64,000 nt of DNA from Fasciolopsis buskii (lineage: Eukaryota > Platyhelminthes > Trematoda > Plagiorchiida > Fasciolidae): the NCBI GenBank assembly GCA_008360955.1, contig LUCM01002370.1, positions 1-64,000 on the forward strand, in the 5' to 3' direction. Positions 49,986-60,823 of this stretch are shown one piece after another. Positions within the stretch are counted from its first letter, which is position 1. Each line of letters begins with the position of its first letter. Below the pieces are notes generated by a model. It was not told the DNA's origin. It did not search any database and saw only the letters and a list, made by a program, of their open reading frames with translations. A program made the position numbers and the translations under genes.

Positions 49986-52900
49986 GTTGGAGATGGATCA
50001 AAGAAAATTGTCTATTTGCGGTCACATCAGCTAACAGCTCTAAGAATGTGTGTGTGTATGTATAATTGACCAATTTCTCACAAGATCAGGTTGTAAACCA
50101 CTTGTTGGATGATGGCAAGTGGACCAGGGATGTTTAAGGGTTTGAACAATTCCCCATGATCCATCTCCAACAATGTTCGTTGATTTCGTATCTGGTGAAA
50201 ACTAAGCCGAGGAGCGATGGATTGTGCCCATTTCTATATCTAGTGTTTCTTTCGACGTGTTAGGCCATGCAGCCTTTACGTAACCAATGCAGGAAACCTT
50301 CCTCAGTCCCACCGTACATGCAACACTTCGTATTCCGTTTTATCCTGGAGCGGTTGAATTCCCGAAAAATAAGGATGGAATTTGCACTGAATGTTTTCAG
50401 TGAATTTGGAGAATGCAACCGCAAAAACAGTGAGTGTCCTGCGTCCTGTCAACCTCATGGTGACAGCACATAGTTGAACATTAACTGCGTGTACATTGAC
50501 CCAGGATATTTTAAGAACCAATGCTATCTCACTCCACGCAGTGTCCTTAATTTTGTCCCGCCTGTAGACGTGATATCGTTTTCCCACCCCGTGTGGAGTA
50601 CTTTGAGCAGCGATCTCGGTAATTCCAAATATTTGTGCTTTGCTTTCGTCGGCTGTGGCTAACAGTTTCTTACCTATATGGTTTAATCCACATTTCCTTC
50701 AGACGCAACACCCGAGGATTTGCCCCGTGTTTTGGCAGTGCAGCATTTTGTGATGTTCCTGGTGACCTTTGTCGAATAAACCTGCCTGCGGCGGCTGGAA
50801 ACCCATTATGCAGGTTGGTGTTGGCTCTTCTCAATGCAGAAAGTTTTGATAACCATTGTTTTCTTCAGTTACTTATTTTCCTGGAGAACGTGGAAAGTGA
50901 GAGTCGGACTTCCGTGTTGCTGTTCGTGGTGATATCGCTACCTTTATCTTGGTAGGTGCCTCTATGTCCACAAGCTCAAGAAATTACGCCCTGCACCGGC
51001 GCAGATAGTTCTGCAGTTCATCGGCTGGCATCTGATATCGGCCTCCTGTACACTGTTCAACTTTGAAGACACTGGCTGGTAGCTTATTTGTGACAGACTG
51101 TTTGGTGAGCTCCTTCAGGATCCGCCTTCGTGACCAAGTCTCCCTCGGGTAGCTTGAAGTTTAGTGTTTTCTTGTTCTAAGTATCCTCCTAATGTGAAAA
51201 GTTGGCGGAATGTCGGTAATCCCAAATACATCTTGAAAGCCGCTGCTCTTTGGTTATTTCAAGCATTTGATCCACAGATAAGGCTTTCCTTGCGGTTGAA
51301 AACTGGTAGCCTGTGATTGGAAGCCCTATTCATTACTTGGGTTCTCATTTGGGAGACGTGAACTTGGTTTTCTAAACCAGTGAGTCCAAGTGAAAGCATT
51401 CTGTGATTACTCGGTACTTCTTCACAGGATGCTGTTTGCTGAGTTGCTTTCGCATTGTAAGCTTATTTTGCGCCCCATTAGTCTCGCCTCACTGGGGTTA
51501 ATGCAGATGTCTTTAGATTAATTTCTGTTTTATTTAGCACCAGCTCAGGGGCTACGCGTATGACCTTGGTTTCGCTACCACTAGCAATAAATATGGGCTA
51601 TATGCCTTTTAGCCGGGGTCTGCAGATGCACCTCACTGAGTTTCTGTTCCTAATAGACAATTCATGCTCTTTGTTTACAAAGCACTCACAAGCCTGCCAG
51701 GAGTTTTGGTAGAAGAGTTGGCAAACTTCACTCCTAATCCTGGAGCATTTCGACTGTCCCCGTCTTTTGCCAACTTCACACAATTATCTATAGGTCTAGT
51801 CTGTCGGACCCTGTGTTAAGGAGTGGATCCAACGAGGACAGAATTTCACAAAGGTCGCAGCACAAGTTAAAATTCAAAAAGAAAAAGGTCAGTACAAAAA
51901 CAGTCCACGATACGTGATTCGCATACTCAGTAATGATGCACTGAAACCATGGCAAAAACGTCAGAAGGTGTGCCCATCAGAAGAGGGATCCGTCCATTCC
52001 AAGAAAAGAAAAAAAATAGGTGTTTCTGCGGCAGGAGTGAATCAGTGAAATTAAGTATGCTACTTGTTATTCTAATAAATATGTTTGAGCACGGAGAACA
52101 CTTCATGGATTCAGACCGATTGGTAACTCACAATGTTGTGAGTTCGTATATGCGAACACACTGTCGCACGACGGCCCCTTACTAGCAACCTGAAAAAATG
52201 ACCTCCAAAATTGCACCCCATTTAAGAACGCAATAAAGATGATACGAAAAAACGTTCCAAAGAATTTGCGATTTGCGATCATCGAAATGCTGGAATATAC
52301 AACTTGGCTCGGCGCGGATTCACCTTCCAGATCCAGAAATATTCAAAGTCAACATAAGTCTACAGCTTGTAGAACCGATTGTCCTAACGCAAATCTCTTA
52401 TTATTTCTGCTTCCCTTTAGCCTTTGTGACCACTTGTGCGTCACTCTTACTCGGCTCGATACGACTGCAATACTGACAACCCTGACACCCGACGGATACA
52501 ACGAGAAGACAGTCAGAAGTGGTGGAAGGTTGAGTATATTTTGTCAGGGGCGTGCGAGCGAAACGTGCGTGAGCAACGCGCAAATGGCGACCGCGCCGGG
52601 CGGTCAAATTTCGGTTAAACAAGCTATCCGGAGGATTAAATCAATGTCCCGCTAAAGGCTCGCTCGAGGGTTCTTCCGGGGTAATCGGTACCACAGCTGC
52701 AAAAGCTGATCAAGCTTAGAATAATCACTTTAATACTTCAAGTTATATATCCCAACCCATATAACGGGGGAAAACTCAGACGGATAACTAGCCCCATTAT
52801 TGTAAAGACCCTCTTCAGCTTAAGATTTCAAGTCAGGTCTACCCGACTTCGTCTAAGTCCCACCTGGTGGAGGCCGAGGTGCTAGTAAAGCTACCAATGA

Positions 52901-53484
52901 CCCTTTCCTCACTGCAAAGCCACCATTCTGATTGCTAGACTTTGGAACTTCTCTATGGATTCTCTATCCTTGCAGCAATAGTGGACGTAGGACTGCAGAC
53001 GGTGTCGTAGAAGAGGATGCAACATTACCTTGAACTATAGCCCGAACACCAATCTAGCATGTAGCCCTGGTGCATTGCTTGATGAAACTCCATGTTGAGG
53101 GCCATTTGGCATTATCTGAAGATTGAAAGTTGCACATAACCACAAACTTTAAGCACTTGACCTCTGATGCACAATGGAGTGGTGTACTGGTAATTCACTC
53201 TGTAGCCTTATTCAGCAAAAGACCATCGTGGAGATTCAGCCGTGGGTTCCGTCGATCTGACTATCGCTGTACTATATCTAAATCTTGAAATATGTGGTTT
53301 TGCCGTTCTTTTGACATAATTACCTAAGGTGAAACAAGGGTTTGTCAGTTCAATGCCATAGTGTTAATACAAAAGAAGAACATAGCAGGTCAAAGCACAT
53401 AGGCTTGTGCTTCTGCTTTCTGTCTAATGCCATCTACATTCATCTTCGGCTTTCAGACGACATAATTCGGACGCTATGTTCCTC
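49986..53484. other. no gene recognised
   Basis: A minus-strand frame at 50303-50587 contains RRDKIKDTAWSEIALVLKIS, which recalls the first helix of a MADF-type DNA-binding domain, but the rest does not follow. A 138-codon plus frame (52239-52655) has no recognisable domain. A GT-rich run at about 50048-50060 is short. Confidence 0.35.
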
Positions 53485-53938
53485 AGTAGTTCTTCCGCAA
53501 TCCAGCTGAATACCAACGGATTATCATTGTGTATTGGTTCGATTTTGGCCAACTTTGGCGTGAATAGGAAGCTCCATGTTTCACTTCACCATAAAGGTCG
53601 GGCTTTGCGGGGGTTCCAGAAACCCCGTTGATATTTATGAACAAAAGACCATTTACCGGTCGTTGAGCAATCGGCAAGATAGGGCAACACAATAAACGGC
53701 CAAATTACATACATAATCAATGAAAATTAAGTAAGGCTATAGGCTCCTCAGGTGTAGAACCCGTCGGGACAACGCGGCCGTAATAAGTCTATTCAGGGTG
53801 GCTCGCATTTCGAAGGAGTGATTACACTTCCCCGAAGTCGAACGGGTAGTATACTCATCAAATTGGGTACAATTAGCTTATGGAAATTTACACCTCAATG
53901 ATAAAAATATTCCCGCTTGGTTTGTTCGATCGCTTGAT
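53485..53938 (+). repeat. block A, first copy
   Basis: 454 bp, duplicated at 55489-55942 with no difference seen by eye. On its left it joins unique sequence and on its right it joins block B directly. No gene is recognised in it; a 69-codon minus frame (53483-53692) has no known domain. Confidence 0.95.
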
Positions 53939-55487
53939 AATTTTCAAGGAGTTTTGTTAACCTCAAGGCCTCCTAACGCAGTGTTTTCTCATGTGGGTGT
54001 AGATCAGCGCTGTGGTAGCTTAAGATGTATATATGCGTTAAAAACCCGTGGTCATGCAGATGAGCAAAGGATGCGTGTAATATCAGGCGGTGAAGCTGAA
54101 CAAACCGTTATGAGCCTGCCGGCAGCGTAATGGTTAGACCATTCGACTCAAAATCATTCAGATCTGACCGGCATTCCAGTTTGAGTGCGATAGATATGCA
54201 CTGCTCATGATTCCCAACAAAGATGAAACAACTGTTCTTGCTTCAATGGTTTCGCAATAATGAGTTGGGCTTTGACCTTATGAGATTTATATTTTCGCGA
54301 TGTCTATGAATATAACAAACAAACCGATTGATGAGAGGAAGAGGGTCTCGCTCTCTTTAATTACGCTTTATCGTGTTTTGCAGAATAAAACTGCAAGTAC
54401 TAACGGTAGTGTATTTTGGGCCGTTTGAACTGCAGTGTTATGCTGCATTTCTTTTTACAAGGAGACGCTGCAAAGCACAAATAAACTGCAAGGGATGCAG
54501 TGGGGTTTAGTGCTCACTTGGTCGAAAGGCATCAACTCATACAAGAGGGTCATTTTACCAAAACAGAGAATTGACTATATGCGAGAAATCTGACTGTCGT
54601 TCGTGTCTATCTCATTTCAAGTTTGAGTTCATAATCCATCACACTGAAATGAGGAACGTATAGGTGAAACCGTGAAACCGAATTTATATTTAAGACAGAA
54701 CTAAAACTGGCTTAGTTCGCATGTGGCACATTTCATCCGGCAATTAGTTTTATGACAAATCAACAACGCGTCCAACTAGGGTGGGATTTGAAATAGGGAC
54801 AGGCTCGTCACAAAGCACTGAGAAGGTAAGACCGTCGTCGCTGAGATCAATTATCATATCAGACACATTAACTAATACAAATAAATTCTAATGTCTCACT
54901 CTCAAAATTTTTCAAACCCGTGATAATTTTCGAGATTAGACCAGAAATGAGCATTTTGGTTTTGTAAAAGTCATCATTTGCCGTTTACACTACGCATTAG
55001 TTCGCTTGCTGTTTGGGAATTGTGGCCTCTTAGCAGCCTTGGAGGGATAAAAGATTAAAGATTTCATTTCTATTTAGAAGTTCCTACTAATTACGATGGG
55101 GGGGGGGGAAGCTCGTCTGCACGAGGTGTTTCGCTCGAAATCCAGGGGGCACGGACATCCCGAGCGATTATTTCAAGTTACCCGAACCGCTTTGAGTATC
55201 CCCTTTGAAGCAAGCAGAGGAACGTTGGAGGTGATACCGGTAACTTGTTTTACATTAGCAATTAACAATTTACAAAGAGCTAGACTATTTTTAGCGCGAG
55301 AATATCAAAATGTAGATATATAGATTCAGCTCACGAGTAGAAGCTGTACTCCCTGGTTGTCTGGCATTAAAATGACTTTGCTGTAGAGAATGAAAAGGGT
55401 TAACCGACGTGGACGTTAGAGGTGCTTCGACCCTATTTTTAGAACGGAAAAGAGACAAGATCGAGATGATGGTTTGTGTCTTGGTGT
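53938..55487 (+). repeat. block B, first copy
   Basis: About 1550 bp, duplicated at 60824-62371. The copies differ in a poly-G run (11 G at 55098-55108 against 9 G at 61984-61992) and at an ambiguous base (G at 54970, N at 61856). It contains the tRNA-like hairpin at 54117-54173. No confident gene. Confidence 0.95.
54117..54173 (+). ncRNA. tRNA-like hairpin sequence (degenerate, possible SINE head)
   Basis: TGCCGG at the start pairs perfectly with CCGGCA at the end. Inside, AATGG-TTAGA-CCATT forms a five-bp D-arm-like hairpin within AGCGTAATGGTTAGACC, close to a tRNA A box. Next comes GACTCAAAATC, an anticodon-loop-like element (CTCAAAA). No good B box or T arm follows. Best read as a decayed tRNA or tRNA-derived element head. 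Its second occurrence (61003-61059) is the duplicate of block B. Confidence 0.3.
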
Positions 55488-55488
55488 N
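55488..55488. other. single N at a duplicate-block junction
   Basis: The only base between block B (ending 55487) and the second copy of block A (starting 55489). Its exact placement at the junction marks an assembly join. Confidence 0.97.
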
Positions 55489-55942
55489 AGTAGTTCTTCC
55501 GCAATCCAGCTGAATACCAACGGATTATCATTGTGTATTGGTTCGATTTTGGCCAACTTTGGCGTGAATAGGAAGCTCCATGTTTCACTTCACCATAAAG
55601 GTCGGGCTTTGCGGGGGTTCCAGAAACCCCGTTGATATTTATGAACAAAAGACCATTTACCGGTCGTTGAGCAATCGGCAAGATAGGGCAACACAATAAA
55701 CGGCCAAATTACATACATAATCAATGAAAATTAAGTAAGGCTATAGGCTCCTCAGGTGTAGAACCCGTCGGGACAACGCGGCCGTAATAAGTCTATTCAG
55801 GGTGGCTCGCATTTCGAAGGAGTGATTACACTTCCCCGAAGTCGAACGGGTAGTATACTCATCAAATTGGGTACAATTAGCTTATGGAAATTTACACCTC
55901 AATGATAAAAATATTCCCGCTTGGTTTGTTCGATCGCTTGAT
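55489..55942 (+). repeat. block A, second copy
   Basis: Copy of 53485-53938 at constant offset 2004. Here it continues into segment C instead of block B; the sequences part after the shared T at 53938/55942. Confidence 0.95.
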
Positions 55943-58900
55943 TGGGACCTGCATTGCCTTACTGAAAGGTACACAAAGATTTCGTCCAAGTATAATTGTG
56001 ACCAGTGAAACTGATGATAAGATGTCTGAATGCATACGAATATTTCACATAATTTTCGAGGTCTACTTCTCGGCAATCACGATAGATAAAGCTAGAAAGT
56101 GACCAAATATCGGCAGTTTCCTTTGTATTTATTTAGCTCAAGTATGTTTGGATGACTTGCTCGTACTCATTAGCTATGCGGTTCAAAATACTTTCTTAGA
56201 AAGTTAAATCTCGAAGATGTTCATTCTAAAGTAGCGCTATTCGGAAGTGAAGTCTGACCGCTAATCATGGACAATCACGCGTATTGTTAGTTGCCGGCTT
56301 TCAGATGGTGTTCGTAGGCAAAGACTCAAAGATATCACAATCCACGGCTTCAGTCAGCTAGTGCCGAGAATTGTGCACAAAACAAATGGCAAACAGATTT
56401 ACGAAAATTTCAGAGAAATTGCTATGCAAACTGTCTTGGTGATGAGTAAGATGTTAACATTATACGATGAAACGAAAGTCATCAACAGCAAATCGCCCCG
56501 AGACCTAGAGGCACTATATTTATTTTTGTGGTGAGGATTCAAACCGTACAATGCCCTACAAAAATGAATACCAGTGATAGTTATGATTCACTTCATAGAG
56601 GTTAAAATATGGGTTACTCAGTTTTGCTATGAATATCAACACCGTTTTCCCCTTCTGAGCACTGGGGCGCAATAAAACATGCGAGTATAGACGTGATTCT
56701 TATTGGAATCGGAGCTTATATCACCGGCTTGGCCAGATGAAAAAAATGAAATTTTCAAATACCACGGTTTTTCACACCTGAGTTATGATTGCGGGTAAAC
56801 GCTGGCTGCCGGAAGTAGCGAAACCCACCCAGCGTCCGGAGTGCAGAGTAGCCCGTAATCGGGATGGTTACTTTGAAATTTTCCATGACATTCATTAGAT
56901 TAGGTAGAACCGACGTCAGTGTACAGGGTTCATTCAAAAACAAAATTAGATCAAAGACCTTGTTTCTGGTTTGTTCCAGTAAAGTCCCCGAGAGGGTCAC
57001 ATAACCCAGAAGGTTCGCGCTCTGGCCCAGAAAGAATCGCAACAGTGATTTCATAAGCAGTCCAAGGATGTTTCAAGAAGGATTATCTATCATATTTTTC
57101 TGTCATTGTTTTATCCTGGTGTTTTTGACATATCGCATTTAACCCATCTTATATTTGGGCGGATAAAGACGTCAAATAACTCTCACAGGAAGTTGATTTT
57201 AACGGGTTTAAACAATTCAAAAATATCGACCAAGGTGAGTACGGTTTGAGTAACTCCCTCAAATATATGAAAAGAATTGCATCAGAGTAGCAAATATTAA
57301 AAGCGCCCGATATGCATGCAAAGAATGAGCAACCATCTCTACGCAATCAAAATGGACTGTTTAGTTCAGAAACTCATAATAGTGACATCCCTGACAACTG
57401 CTTGAAAACTTATTATGGACGTTTTCAGGAACCAGTGAGCACTAATATACATTATTTTATCAAGTTTGTAATAGTAGTAAGAGGAACTAGCAAGCGGCAG
57501 TAAAATGCATCTAATTTTATCTAAAAACATGATCAATGGGATAATAACGTTATCTCCTGGAAGATTATTGGATATGTAATACATTAAATAGAGCATGAAC
57601 AATTAGGTCAATCCCGTTCACTTTTTCTGTCTGCTCTTCAGGTAAAAACTATTTTGTGGTGCAGCCTTTCACTTTTCGCTTCGGGAAAAACAGTGCGTAT
57701 TTTCTTACTCAAAACAGCGCTATAAGAGCAGTAAACTCATCAGTGACAGGAACATTAGCGACAGAACCCACGTTACAACCGCAACAGTCTCCGAAGAGTA
57801 AAAGAGCGCTGCGTCCACCAGAATGAAACTGCCAAGTTACAAGATTAATGCAGTTAAATTCGATGAATACGTTTATGTTATTACAATGCGAGTAACTGGG
57901 TGCGTCCATGTCAGTAGACGTCAGTGTAAGCAGATTTAGTACTGCGAAATAAACCTACATCGCTACATGCGATTATACTGACCAGCTTTGATAAGTCCCG
58001 ACAGTTCGCCTTTTTAGGCGATAACCGAAACGAACTATTCATGTTCAAATCATTTGGGACACCATTGTAAACAGCAGTTCTCCGGCGCAAATACCTTAAG
58101 ACATTCTCCGTGTCTTGTATTACCTAAAGTAAAACACAAAAATGTGTGGTTCCCACTGATTTCCAGCTTCTGAACAACTTCGGAATATTGTAATCAGCTC
58201 AAATTGGCGATCTTCTGGTGAGTATGTTAGTGCATTTACTAAATGTACGTATGTCGAAATACGCCTATCCTACAGGTTGGACCAAGAGTCAACAACGATA
58301 AGGTAAAAATTAAAAGGAAAAACAGGTGTTTCACATGGAAATATGATTGGTTCGCTGGTGTAAAAGTTGTATGGAACATATTTTGTCTACTATGAAGTCT
58401 AGGTTATTGGAGATTAGCGTTTTAAACAGTGGACTTTCCTCTTTCTAAGAAAAGGCTTTTGTAAATTTTTGGTCAAATAACACCAGTTTAGTTTGTCAAT
58501 GTTTTGTGAGGATCGGAGGTGTGCTTACAGTGTTCAGGATATCCATATTAAAGTGGCGTATGTTGCCTGAGTCGATTATCCTTTTTCACTGTTCATGGCG
58601 GAATCCAACCAAGTTATTTCAGTTGTTCACGAAAAAACGCGGACGACAGTTCTTTTAGTAGTTGGTTAGGACCGTCCCAAGTATTTTTAATTTATACTGA
58701 GCTGAAATCTAGGTTAGTTGCATTGTGGATTTTACTCGGCAGCAGCAGTTTTTAATATTTCCGATGGGTTATCGTTAGTTACTTCTTCGCAAGTTCTGCC
58801 GCAATGTGTTAATCACAAGCAATACTTTTAAATGTATCTTGGTAAGCTTTGTCCTCTAAAGCTGAAATATTTACTTCCAGTGACTTTCCTGGTTGATCAA

Positions 58901-60063
58901 GTATATTGGCAGAAACTTCAGGACTTCCTTTTTCTCAAATAAACTGAATATCATTAGGAATCAACAAAAGAAATCATCAAATAAGCGTAGAGAACTGTTT
59001 GTCAGGTTTTAAAGATTTTGAACTAATCCAAATGGGAAAATTTTGACCTTTTTGAGGTCTGAACCCACGCATGGACGATATCCACGCACCGGTATCATGT
59101 GTTTTAATGCGCATGCTGCGATTCGAAGCCACAATGTTCGCGCTTTTTCTTACGGATCATTAGTTGTCAGTCCAATATAAGCAGGCATATTACATCCGTT
59201 GTTTGACAGACAGAACTAAACAATATTAAAAATCAACCATTAGTTTCCAGCTAGAGAACAAATGTTTGGTTTGGATGCCTGCAACATTCGTCAACTTCAA
59301 TGCATCTGAAGTGAGTTGAATCAATTCGCAATTCATACACGACCGTGATTGCAAACCACTGTGTCCTGGTTGGAGTACGACGGGGCTCTGTCCCGGCAGC
59401 CAAAGTGAAAGGACTTGAATGTAGGGAACATTTTGTACATGTTTTTCGGGCTAGTAACTAATCGTCCGAAACTAAAACATTCAGACATTATCCAGTGTGA
59501 AGTGGCAGTTGAGATTATAGAGAACACGTAATAGTGAAGTGTGAGTAGATTTCACTCATGCGTACAAAACTCACGGAGAAGAGTGATTTGGAAAGTGAAG
59601 AAATTCAACAACTTCTGAATGACTCCCTTCTTTTCAAAGTGAATTTCAAGGCGAAAGTTTAGTTTTTCAGACCGGGACAACTGGGCTCAGTTATGCGACT
59701 TGAATTGTAAGTTTCTATGCAACCTCAAATCCACTGGCAAAATCAGTCTGATTGGATCTAATACGAATTCCGGTTACCCTAGTAAGCTGTTACCGTGACT
59801 GATTTCTGAATGCCTGTCTCTAAGTCTGTGCATTCTATTGGATTTTTCTCAATCTGAACGTGTTGACTGAAAGGACTGTGCTGGGCTTCGGAAATCAGAT
59901 TTTTATTCCTGTTTGCCCGGTAAATGGCCTTCATCTCCAAGTGAATTTGGAAATTCGTGCTAGTCATTGCTCAGACTGAGGAAGTTTTGTTAGGTCATGA
60001 TCACTGGTCTTGGGTTTTAGCTGTTCTGGCATGAGACTCCCGAAAAATCTTCAAATCAATTTT

Positions 60064-60109
60064 AACACAAGTTGGCGAACAAGCTCGTTTTCAGTGATTC
60101 GTACTCATG
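60064..60109 (+). repeat. inverted repeat, left arm (46 bp)
   Basis: Perfect reverse complement of 60759-60804. It encloses the GIY-YIG coding fragment and ends in ACTCATG. Confidence 0.97.
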
Positions 60110-60206
60110 TCATTACATCACTATATATATATTGGCAAAATATTTTCACTATAGGAAGGATTGGATTAGTCATTTACAAATATGGGTGGGGAAGGGATTT
60201 GTGGTG

Positions 60207-60761
60207 TCAATTGTTTTGTTGTCTAGGGTTAGTATTGGGACGGACGGTGGGCCAAGGGAGTTGAAGCGCAACCACAAATTGTTTTTGAGAATAAAGTGGA
60301 GGATTGTGAAGACGGATTGCGACAGCTTCCGCAGTGCTCAAGAGGCGACACTTTGCCAACCTGGACTGTGGACCTCTGACCTTATACAGGGTCCGGAAAG
60401 CTTGCGTTACATTCACGGTGTGGTTAGTCTGCGCTAGATGTGAAACCACTGCGCTATTAAGTGACTTAATTGTTCCAGTGCCTAACCATGCCGGGTGGTG
60501 CTCACGGATGCGTTGAGACAAGCGCCTGGTCGTGCGGCCGATGTACACTGTCCCACAGGAACATGTGAATGAATAGATACAAAGCGAGGCTGCAGAATCA
60601 GGGACTTTGTCTTTCAACCATAATGACACTACGGGGCGGGATTTGAATAGGATACGAAGCTTGGCTGCGTAGAACGTCTTATTGATAGCACTAGTCAGTC
60701 TTCGTCGTGCTATTTCAGCTAGCGTGTCACCTTTGAATGGCAGAGATATGTATACCGGCAT
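60207..60761 (-). CDS. Penelope-like element ORF fragment with GIY-YIG endonuclease domain
   Basis: 184 codons corresponding to the C-terminal part of a Penelope-like retroelement polyprotein: the linker after the RT thumb and the GIY-YIG endonuclease that nicks target DNA for reverse transcription. Residues 1-50 carry the linker (VYISLPFKGDT, then a segment ending in FYAAKLRILFKSRPV). The GIY-YIG core is CIYSFTCSCGTVYIGRTTRR (61-80), with YIG at 73-75, basic residues R79, R80 and R84, then REHHP (86-90), a conserved His near 108 and the late Glu in TAEAVAIRLHN (143-153). The closely spaced CSC is usual for this group. The frame is open throughout, so this part is well preserved, but the RT domain that should precede it is missing: the right arm of the inverted repeat and the end of segment C lie immediately upstream. 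A 5'-truncated, non-autonomous copy is the best reading. Confidence 0.88.
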   Translation of the reverse strand: MPVYISLPFKGDTLAEIARRRLTSAINKTFYAAKLRILFKSRPVVSLWLKDKVPDSAASLCIYSFTCSCGTVYIGRTTRRLSQRIREHHPAWLGTGTIKSLNSAVVSHLAQTNHTVNVTQAFRTLYKVRGPQSRLAKCRLLSTAEAVAIRLHNPPLYSQKQFVVALQLPWPTVRPNTNPRQQNN

Positions 60762-60804
60762 GAGTACGAATCACTGAAAACGAGCTTGTTCGCCAACTTG
60801 TGTT
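60759..60804 (-). repeat. inverted repeat, right arm (46 bp)
   Basis: Perfect reverse complement of 60064-60109. It overlaps the first codon of the GIY-YIG frame and ends 19 bp before the C/B' boundary. Upstream of the ATG an in-frame TGA within the arm shows that the polyprotein frame is interrupted here. Confidence 0.97.
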
Positions 60805-60823
60805 TTCTCAATGTGCTCAGTGG

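Larger units (their letters stand above)
55943..60823. other. segment C, present once between A' and B'
   Basis: 4881 bp lying between the second A and second B copies and absent from the first A-B junction. No target-site duplication is seen at its ends; only one shared T is ambiguous. Apart from the Penelope-like fragment at its right end, no gene is recognised. A 99-codon minus frame (56755-57054) and a 72-codon plus frame (55884-56102) resemble nothing known. Confidence 0.85.

Noticed and set aside
50303..50587. Possible MADF-type DNA-binding domain
   Set aside because: Only the first helix-like string (DTAWSEIALVL) fits; the expected Trp/Leu pattern does not follow.
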